64,000 nt of DNA from Pyronema omphalodes (Eukaryota > Ascomycota > Pezizomycetes > Pezizales > Pyronemataceae): positions 1 to 64,000 of the forward strand of contig JAJJXM010000097.1 in NCBI GenBank assembly GCA_024516155.1. Reading direction: 5' to 3'. Below are positions 54,052 through 64,000 of the stretch, in pieces. A program made the translations under genes and the position numbers. The notes under the pieces were generated by a model. That model was not told the DNA's origin. It saw only the letters and a program-made list of their open reading frames with translations, and did no database searches. Position 1 is the first letter of the stretch. The number at the start of each line of letters is the position of its first letter.

Positions 54052-55789
54052 GCCACAATTTAAATACCAGCCATCCATAGCTAGCTTTACATTACATTAC
54101 AATCACCCCCAATTCTCCGCCCATCCTTCTAGATGATCCTTGCATTCCAAATTCACATATATGGTACTATATGGTACTATCACCAGCTCGGGCTACAGAG
54201 CTTATAAAATAAATATTTCCCCCCTCGATTAACTGCTGTCTTATTTTTGTTCGTTATGCGGTAGTCTTAAAGGATGGAGGTGCGTGGTTTTTTTCTATAT
54301 CGGATTTTTGAACTATCATCGTAGTAGCAATCACACAACAGAATGTCCAGCAAAAAAAAAAAAAAAAAAAAAAAAAACATCATCCCCCCCCCCCCCCCCC
54401 CCCCCTCTTCGCAAATAACTGGAACTTCCGTGCGGCTGAACCCTCGAACTCCAGGACTCCCAGACTCCCGGGTAATCATCACAACACCACAACACCACCC
54501 CTTTTCCACACGATAACCACAACATCCTTCCTCCCAAATATTTCTTGCTCTTGCAATACCTCCTCCATTATCCACATCATCATCATCATTAAGCAAAATG
54601 CTATAATCTCATAACTCATCCTAACTCTTCAGGGTCTTGGTAAGATCATCATCATCATCATCATCAGAAAGAAAGAAAGAAACGACGCTGGTGGTCACAG
54701 GTTGCGATATTTCGATTTATTTCGTGCTCGGTACCTGCGAATACTTTCGTCTTCTTGGCCTTTGGGAACTTGGGAATTTTGGAACTTTGAAATTTTGGAA
54801 TTTTGGAATCGACTCGGTGTTGTGTTGTCTGGTTTTTGGATATATCCTGGGCTGGGCTGGGCTGGGCTGGGCTGGGCTGGGCTGGGCTGGGCTGGGTTGG
54901 GCTGGGTTGGGCTGGGTTGGGCTGGGTTGGGCTGGGTTGGGCTGGGTTGGGCTGGGGTGGAAGGATGATGGGGTGATAGGATGATAGGATGATAGGGTTG
55001 TACCCTTGATAAATTCTGTGGTGTTTGGGTTGGTTAGGGTATTGTATTGTATTGTATATGGTTTTGGTGTTACGTTGCGTTGCGTTGCGTTGCGTTGCGC
55101 TGGCTGCTGCTATTCCTATTCCCTCTGTTGCTGCCGCAGCTACAAGTCTATACATAACTGTCTGCTGTACAAACGACAACGATAACGATGATAAAAACAA
55201 CCTGTTCCGTTATGTATTACTATTAACGCAAATTACAACTTTATCCATGGCACCATGACTATGTAGTTATTCGAGTAGAAATTCTGAAGACAAGGAAACT
55301 GTATTATCTCGATCACTCTCATGTTCACAATCACAATCTCAGTGTCCATCTCAGTGTCCATCTCAATCAAATCCTTCCAAGTATCTCAAAAACCAGTACT
55401 AGACTACCTGCAAGTTATCAATACCAACACAAGCACAAGTGACCAAATATATTCCCTATCCTAGCTTATCCTCGCCTTTCTTGGCTTCGCTAACAACCCC
55501 CCCCCCGCATCCTATCGCTACAAGAAAACAAAAAAACCCTCAAAACAAAAATATTCAATCGCCATAACGCCGGTGATCCCTATGGATCTTCTTCCTTCCT
55601 TCTATAGATCTAATGGTAACAAACTTTTCCTCCTCCCATCTCCCATCTCCTTGTCCCTCCAACTGCTACTTCCTTTCACAGCTACCCCACCCTACCACCT
55701 TCTGTAGCCTCCCCAAACTTTCTCATCCAAATTCCAAAATTCTCAAGTCTTCAGCCTTGAGTATGAAGCTATTGCCATGGTTAAAATGT
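54052..55789. other. Intergenic region with homopolymers and a GGGCT array
   Basis: Contains A26 (54352-54377), C22 (54384-54405), a CAT trinucleotide run (about 54645-54665), a GGGCT/GGGTT minisatellite (54848-54957) and GCGTT repeats (about 55075-55100). No supported gene. Confidence 0.6.
54848..54957 (+). repeat. GGGCT / GGGTT minisatellite
   Basis: About ten uniform GGGCT units followed by about six decamers alternating GGGCT and GGGTT. It has G-triplets every 5 nt on the plus strand, suitable for G-quadruplex formation. Confidence 0.95.
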
Positions 55790-56345
55790 TTAAACCGACG
55801 GCACAGCATCCGAGAACTTCTTCCTTTCTTCACCCTTGAATATGCGTTGGTAAAGGACATAGCTAGTGACGATAGCGATGGGGAGTGCTACGATTGCTGT
55901 ACGGATCCTGGAAAGAAGAAGATTGTTAGCCACCGGTCTTGATTTGTTTATCTCTTGATCTCAATCTCTTAATTCCTCAGATTCCTCCATCTTCTCCGAA
56001 TCCTCTCCGAATCTTCTTCATCCGCCTTTTTCCCAACGCGAAACCAAAAAAAAACTCAAACTTGGGCACAGGATCAACCTACTTTCTCTCAGCGCCTTTA
56101 TATTCCGCTGGCAACTCCTTCGGCGAAAGAGGACGAGGAATATATTTCGGCGCCTTAGGAATCTGTGTCGTGGGAGTCTTCTGGGCAGCCTGAGCACTAG
56201 CATTGGCATTGGCATTAGGAACGAATCTCGTCCCATGCTGCGACCGAACCCCCACGTTGGATCGTACTCCGATGAGGTACATTGGAGTCTTTTGCGGAGG
56301 ACGGAATTTAGGCAGCGAGGAACAGGGGATTGAGGAGGCGGGCAT
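55790..56345 (-). CDS. Small single-pass membrane protein, spliced (126 aa)
   Basis: Exon 1 is 56345-56083 and exon 2 is 55907-55790. The intron starts GTAGGT and ends TTCTTTCCAG; the exons sum to 381 nt, in frame. Without splicing the frame stops at once. The N-terminal 85 aa are Pro/Ala/Asn-rich (FRPPQKTPMYLIGVRSNVG, PKYIPRPLSPKELPAEYKGAE). Exon 2 encodes a hydrophobic helix (TAIVALPIAIVTSYVLYQRI) followed by a charged KGEERKKFSDAVPSV end. The layout resembles small fungal mitochondrial inner-membrane proteins, but I do not recognise the family. Confidence 0.6.
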
Positions 56346-57546
56346 TATTGCGTATGTTGTGGTGGATGCGATGGATGGATGGGATGAACGCGATCGTCGG
56401 GTGGTGCAGATAGGTAGAGGTATGGTAGTGCGGCTGTTGATGTGGTGCAGGTACGCGACGATTTGTATTCGTGCTGTCGTATAGACGGTGGGTTGGATGG
56501 TGGTTTTATGGAGGTGTCGAGGTATTTGTTATCTTTTCCTCCAATTTCCTAAAAGGAGTTCAAGTAATCGAGTAGGCGAGTCGAGTCGGCCGAAGAGAAA
56601 ATAGAAAGATAACGATGATTCTCCGTGCTTCGTGGTGGTGCTGCCGGTGCGGGTGCGTGTTCTTATCTCTGGACTGGTCAAAGCTTCTGCTTGGAGGCTG
56701 TGGTGTCGTGGTGTTGTTGGAGGCTTCCGGAAGCGAAGAAGCGAGGGATCGAGAGAACGAGGATTCAGGAAAGGAGGATTCAGGAAGCGAATTAAAAAAA
56801 TTAGCGGGCGGTGTCCATCCTTGTCATGATCATGATCCTTGTAATCCTTACCATCCTTACCATCCCAGCAAATCGATGATGAGTCTCACTAGAAGCTGAC
56901 AGCTTTTCTGGAAGGCGAATCAACAAGAAATCACAGAAATAGATATCATACAAATCAAGCCTCAAGGGGAATGTTATGTATGCGCAAGCCTTATCTCGCC
57001 CTGGCTTATGTACCTTCCAGTTGCCTATAAAAGCCCCACCCACACACCGCGCGCTGAGGACGATCTATCTCATCTCATCTCAACATGTACTGGCAGGTAC
57101 CATAGCTGAGCTGGGGGCTTTGATGGGTCTGTTCTAAAACAGCAAATAATACATAGGAATCCCGCCATACATAATCCCAGCATGCATGATAGATTATCGA
57201 ATCATCATAACCCAGCGCAGCACAGCCGCAAAAGTTTAATTTTGATTGGTTTGTGAAATCGGTTGGTTTGTTGATTTCCGGTTGAGAGCACTGGGGATTC
57301 TTGAAACCATGGATGACGGTGAAAATCAAAAGAAAACATCGCGTATGTATTTATGATGGATATACCCGAGTGAATGAACCATACTCGAAGGGTGAATCGA
57401 TACACGTACATATGTATGCTGTGCGGATCGATCTTCCGGCTTTACACGATCTTAACATCGCAACGTCGGAACTATTCGTAGCCTGCATTGTGTTTCATGC
57501 AAGAATCCACTGATGTATGTACGGCCGGACAAAAAACAAAAATAAA
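56346..57546. other. Intergenic region
   Basis: About 1.2 kb upstream of the small membrane protein gene and downstream of the tRNA gene. It holds short direct repeats only (AGGATTCAGGAA near 56760-56790). No gene supported. Confidence 0.5.
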
Positions 57547-57618
57547 GCTCCCACCCCGATTTGAACGAGGGACCTGTCGATCTGCAATCGACCGCTCTAA
57601 CCCCTGAGCTACGAGAGC
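57547..57618 (-). tRNA. tRNA-Cys (GCA)
   Basis: 72 nt, no intron. On the minus strand the acceptor strand is GCTCTCG paired with TGGGAGC (wobbles included). The D arm is GCTC...GAGC, and the anticodon stem GTCGA/TCGAC surrounds loop TTGCAGA with anticodon GCA. The T arm is CCTCG TTCAAAT CGGGG. It decodes UGC/UGU. Transcription is leftward, by Pol III from internal A and B boxes (B box GTTCAAATC). Confidence 0.95.
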
Positions 57619-58592
57619 TTATTGCTAATTGCACTTATACATATATATGTTCTAATATTACACAATCGATAGTTTATATGAAGCGCGTAAGAGCTGGGTT
57701 TTGAATGAGCATTGAAAATTGCCGACGGCTGGTTGTTGAAAGGTGTGAAAAAAAAAAAAGAACAAGAGGTTTATTTACGCGCAGCGGGTGTTTGGGATAG
57801 CACTATGTAGAAGAGAACTTATGGCATGCATTATAATACTGCGCATGTTTCACTACGATATATATCAACAATAGCTACATACCCTATCATAATCCAAATT
57901 CCAGGAATTTGATAACGCCATCACCACAAATAACCCGCATAGTTGAATATGATGACAGCGTTGTTTATCGAATCGATGGCAGGTATTTCGTTCTAGTATA
58001 TCCTTGCTTGTAGCAACTTGCGAGTGAATTTTCAGTTTCCGCGTTACGAATTATGGATATGGATATGCATCCCGATGTGGCTATGCTTTCTTATGGGTAT
58101 GTATTGCTGTGTACATAATCTCCATTACCGGACTTCAAATCAACTTCCAACTTCCAACTTCCAACTTCCAACTTCCAGCTTCCAGCTTCCAACTTCCAAC
58201 CCCCGAAGATTATTCATAGAACAATTTTAACTTTCAAAATAAACCTGATACACACATGGTTCCTATCCAGCTTGCAAATGGTTATAGGTACATACATGTA
58301 TGTATGTATACTTAAAATCTTAAAATTTCACAATCAAAAAATAACAAAACTATACTAACAAAAAATCAAAACCAAAAACATAATCATAATCATAACAAAA
58401 CAAAAAACTGTAAAACAAAGCCAAAAACTGTAGAACAAAAAACAACAAAAAACAACAACAGAAAACAACAAACAAAAAACAAAAAACAAAAAACAAGGAA
58501 TCACCCTCCAAAAACCAATCCCTCTGTAATCCCGCCCTCTAACCACCCTCTACCCCCCTCTACCCCCCTCTACCTCCCTCTACCCCCTCCCA
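57619..58592. other. Intergenic region with short tandem repeats
   Basis: A CTTCCAA heptamer array is at 58142-58200. A-rich AACAAAAAAC repeats occupy about 58320-58500 and CTACCCCC repeats about 58545-58590. No gene supported. Confidence 0.6.
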
Positions 58593-58886
58593 TTACCTCC
58601 CATCACCAACCCCCAACCGTCTCCTCTCATCTATCACAATCTCAATCTGTTTCCGTATATAATCCCTTCGATTCTCTAGAACTTCTAGTTGCTGCTTCAG
58701 GAGACGGATCTCGGCGTCCTCGTCTTCGTCTTGGTTTTTGTCTTGGTTTTGGGTTTGGGTTTGGGTTTGGTTTGCGTCTTTGTCATGGTTTGCGTCTTTG
58801 TCTTGGTGGGCTGGGTTATCGTCGGCGTTTGTTGTGGGTTGATGTTGCGGGCTTGGAATTTGGTTTGTGGGTTCGGGTTGGGACAT
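58593..58886 (-). CDS. Small hypothetical protein with coiled coil (97 aa)
   Basis: The N-terminal two thirds are Gln/Asn/Asp-rich and repetitive (ANHDKDANQTQTQTQNQ). The C-terminus is a strong heptad helix, EIRLLKQQLEVLENRRDYIR. There is no homology I recognise. The repetitive DNA (TTTGGG and TTGGTTTGCGTC repeats) raises the risk that it is a chance ORF, but the coiled coil is not repeat-derived and argues for a real gene. A second coiled-coil small ORF lies at 60392-60604. Confidence 0.4.
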   Translation of the reverse strand: MSQPEPTNQIPSPQHQPTTNADDNPAHQDKDANHDKDANQTQTQTQNQDKNQDEDEDAEIRLLKQQLEVLENRRDYIRKQIEIVIDERRRLGVGDGR

Positions 58887-59884
58887 GGTATGGTATGGTG
58901 GGTTTTGGTTGGGAGGGTTGAGAAGGTTGTGGATTGTTGCTTGTGGCTTATTGATGATGGCTTGTGGCTTGCGACTTGTGACTTATTGATGATGGCAATG
59001 ATGACGGCGATGGCGATGGCGATGATGATAATGATGATGATGATGATGATGATGATGATCGGATGGCACGGTATGTAGTTCTGGTAGTTATGATTTATAC
59101 TCAAAAGTACCAACGATGGGATAATCCCATCATTAAAAGTTGTGCTGAATTGAATGATTATGGATTGAAATTAGATATATCATAGGTCCCTTGTTTAAAG
59201 CGGGGACTTGGGGTTGATATTTCATAATGTAATGATTAAGGTGCGCTGTATTGGAAATATAATTCGATTATTTCACTGATGATGGTTCTTATGTTTGTTT
59301 ATTTATTTATTACAAGGTCGCGATTAATTCCCCGCCCTCCCGGGTCCCCCTAACATCTCAAATTCACACTATATTGAGAACTATGGTAATGAAAATCACA
59401 CATCATCCAAGGTCGCCGAACAAAAAAGCAGAGGAAAAGATAAAGTCATAAAGAAAAGAGAAAACAGCAGACAAAAATAATGTAGAAGCCTACATTGTGA
59501 AATACTATCTACTATCTACTATCTACTTGAAACTTCTGAGTTTGGTTGAATGAAAAAGACTATTACAAATCAAGAAATCGAGTAAATGTTGTCTAATGAT
59601 AAAATAATAAAACAAACATATTGCGCTACCGTACTATCGTACTATCGCTCGCTAGTACTGCGGCCTGCAAAATCATTATTATTCCTGATTTCCTTAGATA
59701 GGTCTGGCATAAAGCCCATGAAGATATCCACCCGGGTTTTTGGGGCATGAATCGCCGTCGTGATATGAATCAGCCAAATAGCTCGTCTGTTTACTCCAGT
59801 TGGCGTGTGATAGTACTCAGACTGGGTGTTTGTTATTAGGGCTCGTTGCATATATTGCTGTGATTTCTTGATGACTGGAGGACC
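58887..59884. other. Intergenic region with GAT repeat
   Basis: A GAT/GATG trinucleotide run is at about 59005-59059. The rest is AT-rich with no supported gene. Confidence 0.5.
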
Positions 59885-60097
59885 GAGGACCTCCCATCGC
59901 TCTTTTTGGGGTAGATAGAATAACCCCAACTTCATCTATGCGATAGCAATAGAAAATCTAAAAAGTCGGGAGGTTAGAGACCCCAGGCCCTGTCTATGAT
60001 CTATCCGAGTGCTTTATTCGTATTCTATAAAAAACTATGTTTTTGTGGTGAAAAATGCTCTCCGTTCTGTTGATATAGAGCGATGAAACGTCTTCCA
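59885..60097. mobile_element. Decayed second copy of the 5-kb MITE, inverted
   Basis: Aligns to the reverse complement of 5068-5268 along its length. Shared blocks are CCTCCCATCGCTC, AACTTCATCTAT, CGATAGCAATAGAAAATCT, CCCTGTCTAT, TTTTTGTGGTGAAA and ATAGAGCGATG. The termini and central hairpin are mutated, and no target duplication is clear. It is older than the LTR copy. Confidence 0.8.
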
Positions 60098-60391
60098 CTA
60101 TTTTCCATTGATACATTTAGCAATGATCTAACCCTAACCAACTTATCATAGACGCAAAGAGAAACCCGTAGATACATCTCGATATTATAGAACTTCTATC
60201 ACTGTGAAATTCGATTGTATGCAACATTCAACGACAAGTCACCCAACAGCCAGCATTTCCGACTACAAATTCGGACGACCCCCCTTCCATACCACTACAC
60301 ATTCATCACTATCAACCCCACTCCTCACCCATAAGCCACAACAGCTTTCTTAAACCTACTAAACCGAAGCACTCCGCACATATCTACAGCC

Positions 60392-60604
60392 ATGACCCGA
60401 AACAACGGCATAACCCAACCCCAACGCAACTCCCAGCCTCTAACCGAACAAGAACTCGCCTACTACCGTCGGTATCATCCGGAACTAGATGCCATGATGA
60501 GCCATCATGAATTTTTAACGAGACTGTTGGCGGAGCTGGAGGCCGAGAAGGCAAAAATTGAGGCCCTTAATGAGAGGATCCGGGAGATGGACGAGAAGAA
60601 GTAG
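60392..60604 (+). CDS. Small hypothetical protein with coiled coil (70 aa)
   Basis: ATG in good context (CAGCCATGAC). The N-terminus is polar (MTRNNGITQPQRNSQPLTEQ), followed by ELAYYRRYHPELDAMMSHHEF and a heptad helix, LLAELEAEKAKIEALNERIRE. The composition is convincingly protein-like and free of DNA repeats. I do not recognise the family. It lies between the decayed MITE and the AAACACC element. Confidence 0.5.
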   Translation: MTRNNGITQPQRNSQPLTEQELAYYRRYHPELDAMMSHHEFLTRLLAELEAEKAKIEALNERIREMDEKK

Positions 60605-60794
60605 AGGAGGGTGGTTCTTGTTGTTTTCTTATGTTTTGGATGGTTTTGGAATTTTGTTGGTATAGTTTGTTTTTTGAATCGTGAGATTTTAAGTATACTT
60701 TATACATACAAGTCTGGATGAAGCTTCGTCGCGCGCCGTGCCCTGTGGTACAAAAAAAAGGTGTTTAATCAAACCACACTTTAAACCACAAAAG

Positions 60795-61370
60795 GTGTTT
60801 AATTCAAACACCCACAAAATTTATTTACTAAACACCTCTTTAAACACCTACTAAACACCTTTAAACACCTACTAAACACCTCTTTAAACACTTACTAAAC
60901 ACCTCTTTAAACACCTACTAAACACCTCTTTAAACACCTACTAAACACCTTTAAACACCTACTAAACACCTCTTTAAACACCTACTAAACACCTTTAAAC
61001 ACCTACTAAACACCTCTTTAAACACCTACTAAACACCTTTAAACACCTACTAAACACCGATTTAAACACCGATTTAAACACCGATTTAAACACCGATTTA
61101 AACACCGATTTAAACACCGATTTAAACACCGATTTAAACACCGATTTAAACACCGATTTAAACACCGATTTAAACACCGATTTAAACACCGATTTAAACA
61201 CCGATTTAAACACCGATTTAAACACCTTTAAACACCTTTAAACACCTACTAAACACCTACTAAACACCTTTAAACACCGAATTAAACACCTACTAAACAT
61301 CTTTGAACACCGCATTAAACACCTTTTTAAACACCCATTAAACACCTCCAAACACCTTGCACAATAGTGG
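60795..61370 (+). repeat. AAACACC minisatellite, left arm
   Basis: TTTAAACACCTACTAAACACC composites occupy 60825-61055. Next comes about 14 copies of a uniform 12-bp unit AAACACCGATTT (about 61052-61221), then degenerate units to about 61370. Confidence 0.95.
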
Positions 61371-62084
61371 TTTGATCAAGCACCTCAGATATTTTTTGAA
61401 TGTGTTAAATTAATTACTAAACCACTCGCTCATTATGTAACATGTTTCTAGCTATTGCCAGGTCTTCTATCTACGAATACAGGAACCTCCCACCTCCCTC
61501 CTCACCCCTCCTACTCCCGCTCCTCCTCTCTGTGTAGTACCATTCGCTTTGTGCCTTTTGTAATTGACTCTCACATATGCTGCAATCATGGTTCGCTTCA
61601 ATAAATAGACTTAGGTTTTCTGAGCATCCTGTTTGTCTGGTTAGCATTGTAGATGTTTGTGGGGTTGGTTTGCAGTACTTGACTCAGCGAGTATCTAGGA
61701 GTTCACATCCCCCCCCCCCCCCACCCCTCTCTCCCTTTTGTCCCTCCGGTGGCGTATGGTGTATGAACTAGCAAATTCTGTAGAGGGACAAACATTTGAC
61801 ATGAGGAAAAACTTACAGTCAAACAAGACGGAAAGATGGAGGTGGAGAAACAAGTGAATGAAATGGATGAAGAACGAGGAACAACAACGGCAGAACGAAC
61901 AGAACATAAGGAAGGGATGCGCACTAAGGCAATATCCACTTCCATCAACAAACATAAGCAGAACACAGCTCTACAGTTTAAAACCGAATGTTCAGTAGAA
62001 CACTGCAGGGTGATTTATATGAACCATGGAAAAGCCATCCCTAGGAAGTGGACTGTAGATGTTTATTTGAACATCAGAGGACAG

Positions 62085-62600
62085 TTCAAATAAACCCCGA
62101 AGAATAAGCGAAGAAGAAGGTGTTTATTTGAACACCCCTAGGGTGTTTAAATAAACACCAAAGAATAAGCGAAAGAGAATGTGTTTATTTAAACATCCTT
62201 AAACACCCCCAGGGTGTTTATCTAAACACCGAAAAATAAGCAAAAAAGAAGGTGTTTATTTAAACATCCTCAAACACCCCTAGGATGTTTAAATAAACAC
62301 CGAAGAATAAGCGAAAAAGAAGGTGTTTATTTAAACACCCCGAGGGTGTTTAAATAAACCCCTCAAAAAAAAAAATCAAGGTAGTTGTTTAACTAAACAA
62401 CGCTGGGTGGTTTAGCTAAACACCGTAAATCACACTAAACAACTTCGGTGTTTAGGGGTGTTTAACTAAACACTTTCAAACAACGATGGGTGGTTTAGCT
62501 AAACACCTTAAATCAGACTAAACAACTTTGGTGTTTAGGGTGTTTAACTAAACACTTTCGGTGTTTATCTAAACCACGAAGGTGTTTGAACTAAACCACT
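62085..62600. repeat. Palindromic GGTGTTTA / TAAACACC repeats, right arm
   Basis: Units of about 60-70 bp containing GGTGTTTATTTAAACA-like palindromes, separated by AAGAATAAGCGAAAAAGAAGG. Farther right the units become GGTTTAGCTAAACACC. Confidence 0.9.
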
Positions 62601-62630
62601 CTCACTCGTTTTCTTGTACCATAGGGCGTG

Positions 62631-63239
62631 ATCAACGATTTATAAACTTGTTGTTTTTTTATTTCCTTCTACCCACTTAATGACACGATCATGGTTCTAC
62701 ATCCCTATGTATGTAGGCTCCAGAGAAACCTTGAGCCAACAGAAGTAGGATGAATCCTGCCCTTTATGTCGATAAATCCTACCCCTTCCTGCAGCGCTTG
62801 TCGTTTTCGCTTTCGTTTTGAGGTGGATATGAATACACGTTTTTTCTCTCGCGTTCTAACGATTGCACTCGGACCTTCGTATTGCTTTTCTCCCGATGGA
62901 GCTCTTGTCTAACTTCATGGTACCGGTAGAGACGGGTTTGATCAAGCCAAATTTGGCCGGCAAACAACAACCTCATCTGCGTAAAGAACATCAAGTCCCA
63001 ACTCGCCGGATCTCGCGTTTCGGTTACGTAAACCATGCACACCAGTTCGTCATTCCTCGCAATGCGATGTAACAAACAGCACCCATATCAATGCAGAATC
63101 CTTATCAAATACTCAGCAGCTACATTTAAATAACATCATAACCAATACCCAGACGGGCGCAAAGCCGACTCACAAAATAACCAGGCACGGTGACCCAGCC
63201 TATAGATAATAGAATGAGTCGTTACTACACAGTATCCTT
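62631..63239. other. Intergenic region
   Basis: Two overlapping opposed frames exist (62779-63075 minus, 62863-63072 plus). Neither has convincing features. Confidence 0.4.
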
Positions 63240-63252
63240 ATCACGCCTATGG

Positions 63253-63417
63253 TTTTTTGTTTTGTTTTGTATCATACACTGATCGAGGCCTGAAAGGCCT
63301 ATGCAGGGAAAACAAAAATCCGGGTATCCCGTTCTCGTGGCCAAGACCACCTAGTGAGGCGTCCCTGTCTCCTACCCCCATAATAACGCGCCGCCCAAAA
63401 AGAAAAGAAAAGAAAAG
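63253..63417 (-). mobile_element. 165-bp 5'-truncated LINE 3' end with 13-bp TSD
   Basis: Flanked by perfect ATCACGCCTATGG duplications (63240-63252, 63418-63430). On the minus strand it has GGTGGTCTTGGCCACGAGAA, GCATAGGCCTTTCAGGCCT and GTGTATGAT, then an AAAAC tail, all colinear with the LINE A/B 3' UTR. It is a different subfamily (the tail unit is AAAAC rather than AAATC). Confidence 0.88.
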
Positions 63418-63657
63418 ATCACGCCTATGGTCGCGGTGATTCAAAGTGACGTAAGCGGTGGCGCGACGGACTAAACGCATTGGCGGGGTTTCTCTAGGGC
63501 ATAACCCGGTAGCGTCACAACGAACGACATGTCAAAACTGATGTGACAACGCAACGGGGGGATTACGGGGCTTTGGATTCATTTTTGGATGCCGAAGGAC
63601 AGAGGGATTAAAATGGGAAGTTTTTGGGATGGAATTTGATAAAGCTGAGGTGAGGGT

Positions 63658-63885
63658 TTAGGTTGATAGCTTGGCTCGCTTCTTCCGTGGAGGCTTCGCT
63701 TCCTGTGAGTAGCGACTCGGCTGTGGTTCAGCGAAGCAACCGAAATGTTTACAGCCCTGAGTTGAGAGTGTTGACGAAGCAAAGAAACCTTGCAGCCTAG
63801 GCAGGATTGAAATATTAATAACATGAAGGAGAACAGCGCGGACAAGACGAGCAAAGCTCAATGGTTGCATTGAATTACGAAACAA
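63658..63885 (-). CDS. Possible small protein with targeting-like N-terminus (75 aa)
   Basis: MFRNSMQPLSFARLVRAVLL begins an amphipathic, Arg-containing, acid-free stretch like a mitochondrial presequence. It is followed by LQGFFASSTLSTQG and a basic end (EAKPPRKKRAKL). It may be one exon of a larger gene. No family recognised, and the frame may be chance. Confidence 0.25.
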   Translation of the reverse strand: MFRNSMQPLSFARLVRAVLLHVINISILPRLQGFFASSTLSTQGCKHFGCFAEPQPSRYSQEAKPPRKKRAKLST

Positions 63886-64000
63886 AGACCAAAAGGTGCC
63901 AAAGAGATGTCAATAATTATAATAGTTGATAATAACCTCATGATCACACCTGTCAGCTACGGTCATAGAATCATGAATACAACGCATCCCGTCCGCTCTG

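Larger units (their letters stand above)
60741..62626. mobile_element. TIR element carrying AAACACC-based arrays
   Basis: Inverted termini CCCTGTGGTACAAAAAAA (60741) and, from the right end inward, CCCTATGGTACAAGAAAA (ends 62626), 16 of 18 matching. They are flanked by CGTG on each side (60737-60740, 62627-62630). The left arm (60760-61370) is tandem AAACACC repeats. The middle (about 61380-62080) is unique, with only weak ORFs. The right arm (62085-62600) has the motif in both orientations. No transposase is recognised; the superfamily is unknown. Confidence 0.65.

Noticed and set aside
54664..55200. 178-aa minus ORF rich in QPSPT repeats
   Set aside because: It is read from the GGGCT/GGGTT minisatellite and has no other feature.
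58355..58546. 63-aa minus ORF rich in Phe, Cys and Val
   Set aside because: Arises from AACAAAAAAC repeats on the plus strand.
60995..61225. 76-aa minus-strand ORF made of VFKS repeats
   Set aside because: It is a direct translation of the 12-bp AAACACCGATTT array and has no independent coding signal.
60795..61370. CRISPR-like regular array
   Set aside because: Units are contiguous tandem repeats without unique spacers, and the organism is eukaryotic.
61836..62093. Possible transposase fragment in the middle of the AAACACC element
   Set aside because: The 85-aa frame is charged but shows no DDE, zinc-finger or other transposase motif.
62779..63075. 98-aa minus ORF and the opposed 69-aa plus ORF
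   Set aside because: They overlap on opposite strands, have no start context, domain or repeat-free heptad structure, and cannot be told from chance.

Overview
The window looks like nuclear DNA of a filamentous ascomycete fungus. Evidence: short GT-AG (and two GC-AG) introns of about 50-120 nt, a RIC8 gene, an RRN9-like Pol I factor, a HeLo-like/NB-ARC/TPR NOD-like receptor, Tad-type LINEs with an RNase H domain and chromodomain Ty3/Gypsy elements. The class is not certain; Leotiomycetes is a guess. Roughly half of the window is transposable element, much of it nested.

Layout. 1-16530 is a nest. A Tad-like LINE (LINE A, + strand, only its 3' half visible) is broken at 13600 by a Gypsy element G1 (minus strand, running off the left edge). 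G1's gag is broken by a second Gypsy element G2 (3995-11593, minus, TSD AACAG). G2's left LTR carries a 201-bp MITE (5068-5268, TSD AAT). 16531-20624 is gene-poor. 20625-23013 is RIC8 in six exons. 24612-27267 is an NLR-type receptor whose first exon is frameshifted by a tiny inverted-repeat insertion. 27546-28830 is a retroposed, internally reduced LINE derivative with a 14-bp TSD. 29033-29792 (RraA-like, +) and 29896-30593 (GNAT, -) are convergent. 32185-33876 is RRN9-like. 34029-40058 is a full-length Tad-like LINE (LINE B, 17-bp TSD). 40705-43809 is a large conserved-looking fungal protein, possibly Mtc4-like. 46835-54048 is a PIF/Harbinger-like TIR element split by a third Gypsy element G3 (46939-53344, +, TSD CTTTC). 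55790-56345 is a small spliced membrane-protein gene. 57547-57618 is tRNA-Cys(GCA). Two small coiled-coil ORFs and a second, decayed copy of the 5-kb MITE follow. 60741-62626 is a TIR element filled with AAACACC-based arrays. 63253-63417 is a 165-bp LINE 3' end with a 13-bp TSD.

The best new signals are in retrotransposon expression. G2 and G3 share the same -1 frameshift heptamer (G GGA AAA) in frame just before the gag stop, each followed after 6 nt by a stem-loop. Both have a sequence just inside the 5' LTR that is complementary to a site about 40-50 nt downstream of a TATA-like box, the arrangement of self-primed Tf1/sushi elements. Both carry a small ORF between that site and gag. LTR pairs are nearly identical, so G2 and G3 are recent. 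Two independent elements (LINE B ORF1, G3 gag) are broken at poly-C runs, which could be real slippage or an assembly artefact.
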